From contig CATPBY010000217.1 in NCBI GenBank assembly GCA_955652845.1, positions 1 to 8,889 of the forward strand: 8,889 nucleotides of DNA. The letters run 5' to 3'. Positions 6,237 through 8,889 of the stretch are shown here, in pieces (the first letter of the stretch is position 1; every line of letters starts with the position of its first letter). A model generated the notes under the pieces. That model did no database searches and was not told the DNA's origin. It saw only the letters and a program-made list of their open reading frames with translations. The translations under genes and the position numbers were made by a program. This stretch comes from an uncultured Terriglobales bacterium (lineage in GTDB: Bacteria > Acidobacteriota > Terriglobia > Terriglobales > Acidobacteriaceae).

Positions 6237-6353
6237 TTTTTCCGTATTGGCACGCCTCGACGATTTCCACAGGTTTTCAACAGGCAGATGCGCTGCCGTT
6301 TTTGGCCGGGAGAGTAAAATTCCTGCAAGTCTCCTGGTTCACGGGGCGCAGGA

Positions 6354-6614
6354 ATGGTCTCGAAGTGCGCCAATCCGAACTGTGCTGTCCCTTTTCTCTA
6401 TCTTCATCAAGGCAAGCTCTTTCGCATGGAGACGGACGATCACGGCCTGGTTGGAACCACTCCCCCTGAGGGTGATAGCCGGAAATGGGCCCGTCGCCTG
6501 GAATATTTCTGGTTGTGCAAGGATTGCGCCGCTGAACTGACGTTGATCTTCACGCCAGGAGTGGGGATCGCCATCAAACCGCTGGCTGCAGCACAGTCGG
6601 CAACCGCTTCATAA
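6354..6614 (+). CDS. Small four-cysteine (zinc-ribbon-like) protein of unknown function
   Basis: An 86-residue cytosolic protein. Cysteines are paired as C5-X4-C10 in KCANPNC and C55-X2-C58 in WLCKDC, a spacing that would suit one zinc site in a ribbon fold. Between them lies FLYLHQGKLFRME, probably two beta strands, followed by a polar loop and the aromatic segment RRLEYFWLC. The last 25 residues are hydrophobic to neutral and may add strands. I recall similar short proteins from acidobacterial genomes only as hypothetical. Start ATG 6354 has GGGG seven bases upstream (6343-6346). It lies 117 bases after leuB and converges on the glycosyltransferase gene with eleven bases between stops. No DNA-binding or enzymatic motif is visible, and context does not assign a role. 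Confidence 0.75.
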   Translation: MVSKCANPNCAVPFLYLHQGKLFRMETDDHGLVGTTPPEGDSRKWARRLEYFWLCKDCAAELTLIFTPGVGIAIKPLAAAQSATAS

Positions 6615-6625
6615 GCTGCTGCTCT

Positions 6626-7348
6626 TTAATGCGGTCTGTACTTGCCGGTCAGATCGTTCCAGCGAATCTGCAGCATCTCTCCAAACATGCGGGCGCCGTC
6701 GCGCAGGGGATTGATGCGGGTGCCTTCGCGGTGGGCCCACCCTACCGGAAATTCCGCCACCTTAAAACCAAATTTCCTCGCCAGGAACAGCAGTTCGGGG
6801 TCGAATCCCCAGCGCTCAATCTGCTGTAGAGGGAAAATCATGCGCGCGGAGCGCCGGGTGAAAGCTTTAAAGCCGCACTGTGTATCTTTGAACCTCAGAC
6901 CCAGTGTGATTCGCAACAGGAGATTGAAAATCCTGCCGAACAACTGGCGATAGAGCGGCTGTTTTTGTGTCTGTAATTCGCTCTGCAGCCATCGTGATCC
7001 AATCGCAACATCACAACCCGTCTCGATCGCGGCAAACAGTTTGCTTGCTTCCTCAATGGGAGACGAAAGATCGGCATCTGTAAACAGCAAAGTCTCGCCG
7101 CTGGCCTGCAGCATGCCATTGCGAACGCTGTATCCTTTTCCGCGGTTGCCGGGATTTTCCAGCAGCTTCAGACAAGCATGTTTCAACGCGCGTTCGCGAA
7201 CAATCTCAACTGTCTGGTCGTGCGAGCCGTCATTAACCACGATGATTTCCGCGTCCCATCCGTGTTGCGTCACGTATCGCAGAATCTTGTCAAGCGTGGC
7301 GCCGATGCGCTGGCCCTCGTTATAGGCGGGAATAATGATGCTGATCAA
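6626..7348 (-). CDS. Family 2 glycosyltransferase, dolichyl/polyprenyl-phosphate glycosyltransferase-like
   Basis: A 240-residue GT-A glycosyltransferase that probably moves a sugar from a nucleotide-sugar to a polyprenyl phosphate at the inner face of the membrane. Motifs in order: PAYNEG at 7-12, VNDGS at 38-42, GNRGKGYSVRNGM at 67-79, the metal-binding DADLS at 91-95, and DTQCGFKAF, typical of the dolichyl-phosphate glucose/mannose synthase branch. There is no C-terminal membrane pair, so it is a soluble or peripheral form. The start must be TTG 7348: an in-frame TGA lies four codons upstream and the PAYNE motif is already at residue 7. No good ribosome site precedes it, so initiation may be weak. 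It lies 173 bases downstream of the HD-GYP gene on the same strand. The sugar and the acceptor cannot be read from the sequence. Confidence 0.88.
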   Translation of the reverse strand: MISIIIPAYNEGQRIGATLDKILRYVTQHGWDAEIIVVNDGSHDQTVEIVRERALKHACLKLLENPGNRGKGYSVRNGMLQASGETLLFTDADLSSPIEEASKLFAAIETGCDVAIGSRWLQSELQTQKQPLYRQLFGRIFNLLLRITLGLRFKDTQCGFKAFTRRSARMIFPLQQIERWGFDPELLFLARKFGFKVAEFPVGWAHREGTRINPLRDGARMFGEMLQIRWNDLTGKYRPH

Positions 7349-7376
7349 GATTGGTCGTCAGTAGTCGGTCGATCGT
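7349..7376 (-). repeat. Degenerate GACC-type repeats, inverted copy
   Basis: On the reverse strand two imperfect 14-base units contain CGACC (CGACGATCGACCGA and CTACTGACGACCAA). They are related to the units at 7481-7517 but in opposite orientation, so the intergenic segment is bounded by inverted, degenerate repeats. Confidence 0.45.
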
Positions 7377-7420
7377 CGCCAGTCGAATTCTGGCAACACA
7401 GCGCTGCAAGCATAACAAGC

Positions 7421-7438
7421 GATTCAAGTATTTGAATC
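7421..7438. repeat. Perfect 7-bp hairpin in the glycosyltransferase/HD-GYP spacer
   Basis: GATTCAA, loop GTAT, TTGAATC. The stem is AT-rich and has no T-tract on either side, so it is a weak terminator at best. It could be an operator or a repeat-element core, lying between the two groups of GACC repeats. Confidence 0.6.
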
Positions 7439-7480
7439 AGAAATAGAGGATGTTAAGAAGATACGGCGGGCAGGGGCTAT

Positions 7481-7517
7481 CGACCAGGGACTAACGACCA
7501 GAGACAAACGGCCAGCG
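7481..7517 (+). repeat. Tandem 14-base repeats
   Basis: CGACCAGGGACTAA (7481-7494) is followed directly by CGACCAGAGACAAA (7495-7508) and a partial unit CGGCCAGCG (7509-7517). The block lies just past the stop of the HD-GYP gene. I recall similar intergenic GACCA repeats in acidobacterial genomes; no function is known to me. Confidence 0.6.
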
Positions 7518-7521
7518 TCGC

Positions 7522-8568
7522 TTATGCCACTTGCTTCTGCTTTTCCAGCATAGCGAAGAAATCCATTACCAGGTCTTCATCCCAGAAGCCTCTGCGCGCT
7601 TCCTCGTGCATGGTAAGTGCGGCTTGCTCATGGCTCAGAGCATGTTTATACGGACGCGCCGTGCGCAGCGCATCGTATACATCAACCACCTGGAGCACGC
7701 GCGATAATAAAGGAATCTCTGGCTTGCGGAGACCGTCGGGATAGCCGCTGCCATCAGAGTGCTCGTGATGATTGCGGATGATGGGCAGAACCAGCCGCAG
7801 CGATTTCAGCGGCCTGCAGATATTCTCTCCGGTGATGGGATGCTGCTTCATCACTGCCCATTCCCCTGGAGTGAGGTTCGTGCCCTTTCGGAGAATTTCG
7901 TCCGGTACCGCGATTTTCCCCAGGTCGTGCAGATAACCGCCCCGCCGCAGGGCCACGATCGACTCGGCGTCCAATCCAAGATGCCGGCCGAGATTGCTGG
8001 CATTCCGCGCCAGCCGCTCGCAGTGACCCTCGGTGTAAGGATCGCGGCTTTCCACGCTCAGGCCAAGAGTGCAAAGAACTGACTCCGCAGTTTCCAGTTC
8101 ATCGGTAAATTCCTTAAGCTTGAGCAACGATTTGACCCGGGCGAACAGCTCCTCAGGGAAGATCGGCTTGTTCAGAAAATCGTCTGCGCCCGCTTCAATG
8201 CCGCGGAGCTTGTCCTCGCGATCAGTAAGCCCTGTAATCAATACGAACGGGATCAGACGGGTGGAAGGATTGTTCTTAATGTCATGGCACAATTCATATC
8301 CCGACTTGCCCGGCATGATCACGTCAGAAAGCACAAGGTCGGGCGGATGCATGCGCATTTCAACTTCAGCCTGGGCAGCGTCCGCAACGCCAACCACGTC
8401 ATACCCGCGGCTGGTGAGCAGGTCCTGCATCAGCTTCAGGATAGTTTTATTGTCGTCGACTACTAACACCCGGGCGCGATGCCGCTGCGACGAAGCCTGG
8501 CCCATGAGCTGATACGAATGAGAGCCAGGCGGGAAAGTTGTTCCGAACTTATAAGGAAAATCCGTCAT
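7522..8568 (-). CDS. Response regulator with CheY-like receiver and HD-GYP domain
   Basis: A 348-residue RpfG-like protein that would couple phosphorylation to cleavage of cyclic di-GMP in the cytosol. Residues 33-150 are the receiver: acidic pair D38-D39, phospho-acceptor D82 in LVLSDVIMPG, T112 and K134 in FLNKPI. A helical linker (150-165) leads to the HD-GYP domain (165-345), with YLHDLGKIAVPD (catalytic H214-D215), KQHPITGE, and HHEHSDGSGYP (HHE 267-269, GYP 275-277). All metal and signature residues I can check are present, so it should be active. No histidine kinase or GGDEF partner is in the window. The start is uncertain: ATG 8568 gives a 30-residue N-terminal extension without a ribosome site, and ATG 8505 would begin closer to the receiver but also lacks one. 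Confidence 0.93.
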   Translation of the reverse strand: MTDFPYKFGTTFPPGSHSYQLMGQASSQRHRARVLVVDDNKTILKLMQDLLTSRGYDVVGVADAAQAEVEMRMHPPDLVLSDVIMPGKSGYELCHDIKNNPSTRLIPFVLITGLTDREDKLRGIEAGADDFLNKPIFPEELFARVKSLLKLKEFTDELETAESVLCTLGLSVESRDPYTEGHCERLARNASNLGRHLGLDAESIVALRRGGYLHDLGKIAVPDEILRKGTNLTPGEWAVMKQHPITGENICRPLKSLRLVLPIIRNHHEHSDGSGYPDGLRKPEIPLLSRVLQVVDVYDALRTARPYKHALSHEQAALTMHEEARRGFWDEDLVMDFFAMLEKQKQVA

Positions 8569-8601
8569 CTGAACCGGGAGCAGTCTGAACCACTATTGAA
8601 T

Positions 8602-8629
8602 CTACAATCTTCGCTTCTTCATATTGTAG
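8602..8629. promoter_or_regulatory. Inverted repeat CTACAAT-N14-ATTGTAG in a divergent promoter region
   Basis: Perfect seven-base arms at 8602-8608 and 8623-8629, separated by 14 bases. Each arm contains TACAAT, a five-of-six match to a -10 element, one facing each way. It could be an operator or a pair of promoter elements for the HD-GYP gene and the gene at 8737. No convincing -35 element was found for either. Confidence 0.4.
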
Positions 8630-8655
8630 CGGATTTCTTCAACCTGTACTGCGGC

Positions 8656-8671
8656 GTTCCTATTTAGGAAC
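8656..8671. promoter_or_regulatory. Perfect palindrome GTTCCTA-TT-TAGGAAC
   Basis: Seven-base arms around a two-base centre, 48 bases from the centre of the neighbouring inverted repeat, in the gap between two divergent genes. The shape fits a dimeric regulator's operator. It has no T-tract and the loop is too short for a hairpin terminator. Confidence 0.45.
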
Positions 8672-8736
8672 TACTTTACGTGACCATGTGCCGACCGCAC
8701 TTGCGCGCCATGATGGAGAATGCTTAGCTTGAGTGG

Positions 8737-8889
8737 ATGCGCCATCTTCTCAACATACTGATTGCTGCTGCGCTAACCATCCCGGCCGCGGCAGCCGGAA
8801 AGCCGCACGTCATCACCTTTGGCAAATCAACGACCATTAAATGGTTCGTCGGCGCGGATGAGAACACAGCAATGGATCTTAAGATGCGC
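8737..8889 (+). CDS. Secreted protein of unknown function (N-terminal part only)
   Basis: The first 51 codons of a gene cut by the right edge. Residues 1-20 form a signal peptide: Arg2, a hydrophobic stretch LLNILIAAALTIPAAAA, and an Ala-rich cleavage region before GKPHV. The mature protein begins KPHVITFGKSTTIKWFVGADE, likely beta strands of a periplasmic or surface domain. I recall acidobacterial hypothetical proteins that start in a similar way but know no function for them. ATG 8737 is the only reasonable start because an in-frame TAG lies three codons upstream; the ribosome site is weak. It is divergent from the HD-GYP gene across 168 bases that contain two inverted repeats. Confidence 0.65.
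   Translation, partial: MRHLLNILIAAALTIPAAAAGKPHVITFGKSTTIKWFVGADENTAMDLKMR

Noticed and set aside
6262..6290. TTTCCACAGG and TTTTCAACAGG, resembling a pair of DnaA boxes
   Set aside because: Neither matches the TTATCCACA consensus exactly, and no origin-linked gene or box cluster is present nearby.

Overview
The window is a chromosomal stretch of moderately GC-rich bacterial DNA with compact genes on both strands. The mix of genes suggests Acidobacteriota: a small beta-barrel-like protein coupled to a CDP-alcohol phosphatidyltransferase, a leuA-leuB pair with a divergent LysR gene, a small zinc-ribbon protein, and degenerate GACCA-type intergenic repeats. This assignment is an inference from memory of such neighbourhoods; there is no rRNA or marker tree to confirm it. 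I see no tRNA, rRNA, CRISPR array, insertion sequence or phage gene, and no stretch above 300 bases without a gene.

Layout. Positions 1-179 probably hold the end of an unrecognised gene. A 147-residue hypothetical protein (157-600) follows and overlaps by four bases a PgsA-like phosphatidyltransferase (597-1052). That gene is cut by an in-frame amber codon, but its reading frame continues to 1196. An Fe(2+)-trafficking protein (YggX family, 1247-1525) converges on a small outer-membrane beta-barrel protein (2033-1542, minus). A STAS-domain anti-sigma-factor antagonist (2284-2637) converges on a LysR-type regulator (3565-2648, minus). The LysR gene is divergent from leuA (3705-5039), which is followed by leuB (5130-6236). 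Next come a small four-cysteine protein (6354-6614), a family 2 glycosyltransferase (7348-6626, minus) and a CheY/HD-GYP response regulator (8568-7522, minus). The start of a secreted protein (8737 onward) is cut by the right edge.

How the genes fit together. LeuA and LeuB catalyse the first and third steps of leucine synthesis from 2-ketoisovalerate; leuC and leuD are not in the window. The divergent LysR protein is the obvious candidate regulator, and the AT-rich gap between it and leuA carries a T-N11-A dyad. LeuA lacks the C-terminal leucine-sensing domain and ends in a low-complexity tail, so transcriptional control may matter more than feedback inhibition. The STAS protein and the HD-GYP regulator are signalling proteins with no clear link to the leucine genes.

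No obviously new multi-gene system is visible. The points most worth a second look are the amber-interrupted phosphatidyltransferase, the regulatory-domain-less LeuA, the LysR/leuA control region, a possibly leaderless leuB, the paired inverted repeats upstream of the HD-GYP gene, and the two small proteins of unknown function.
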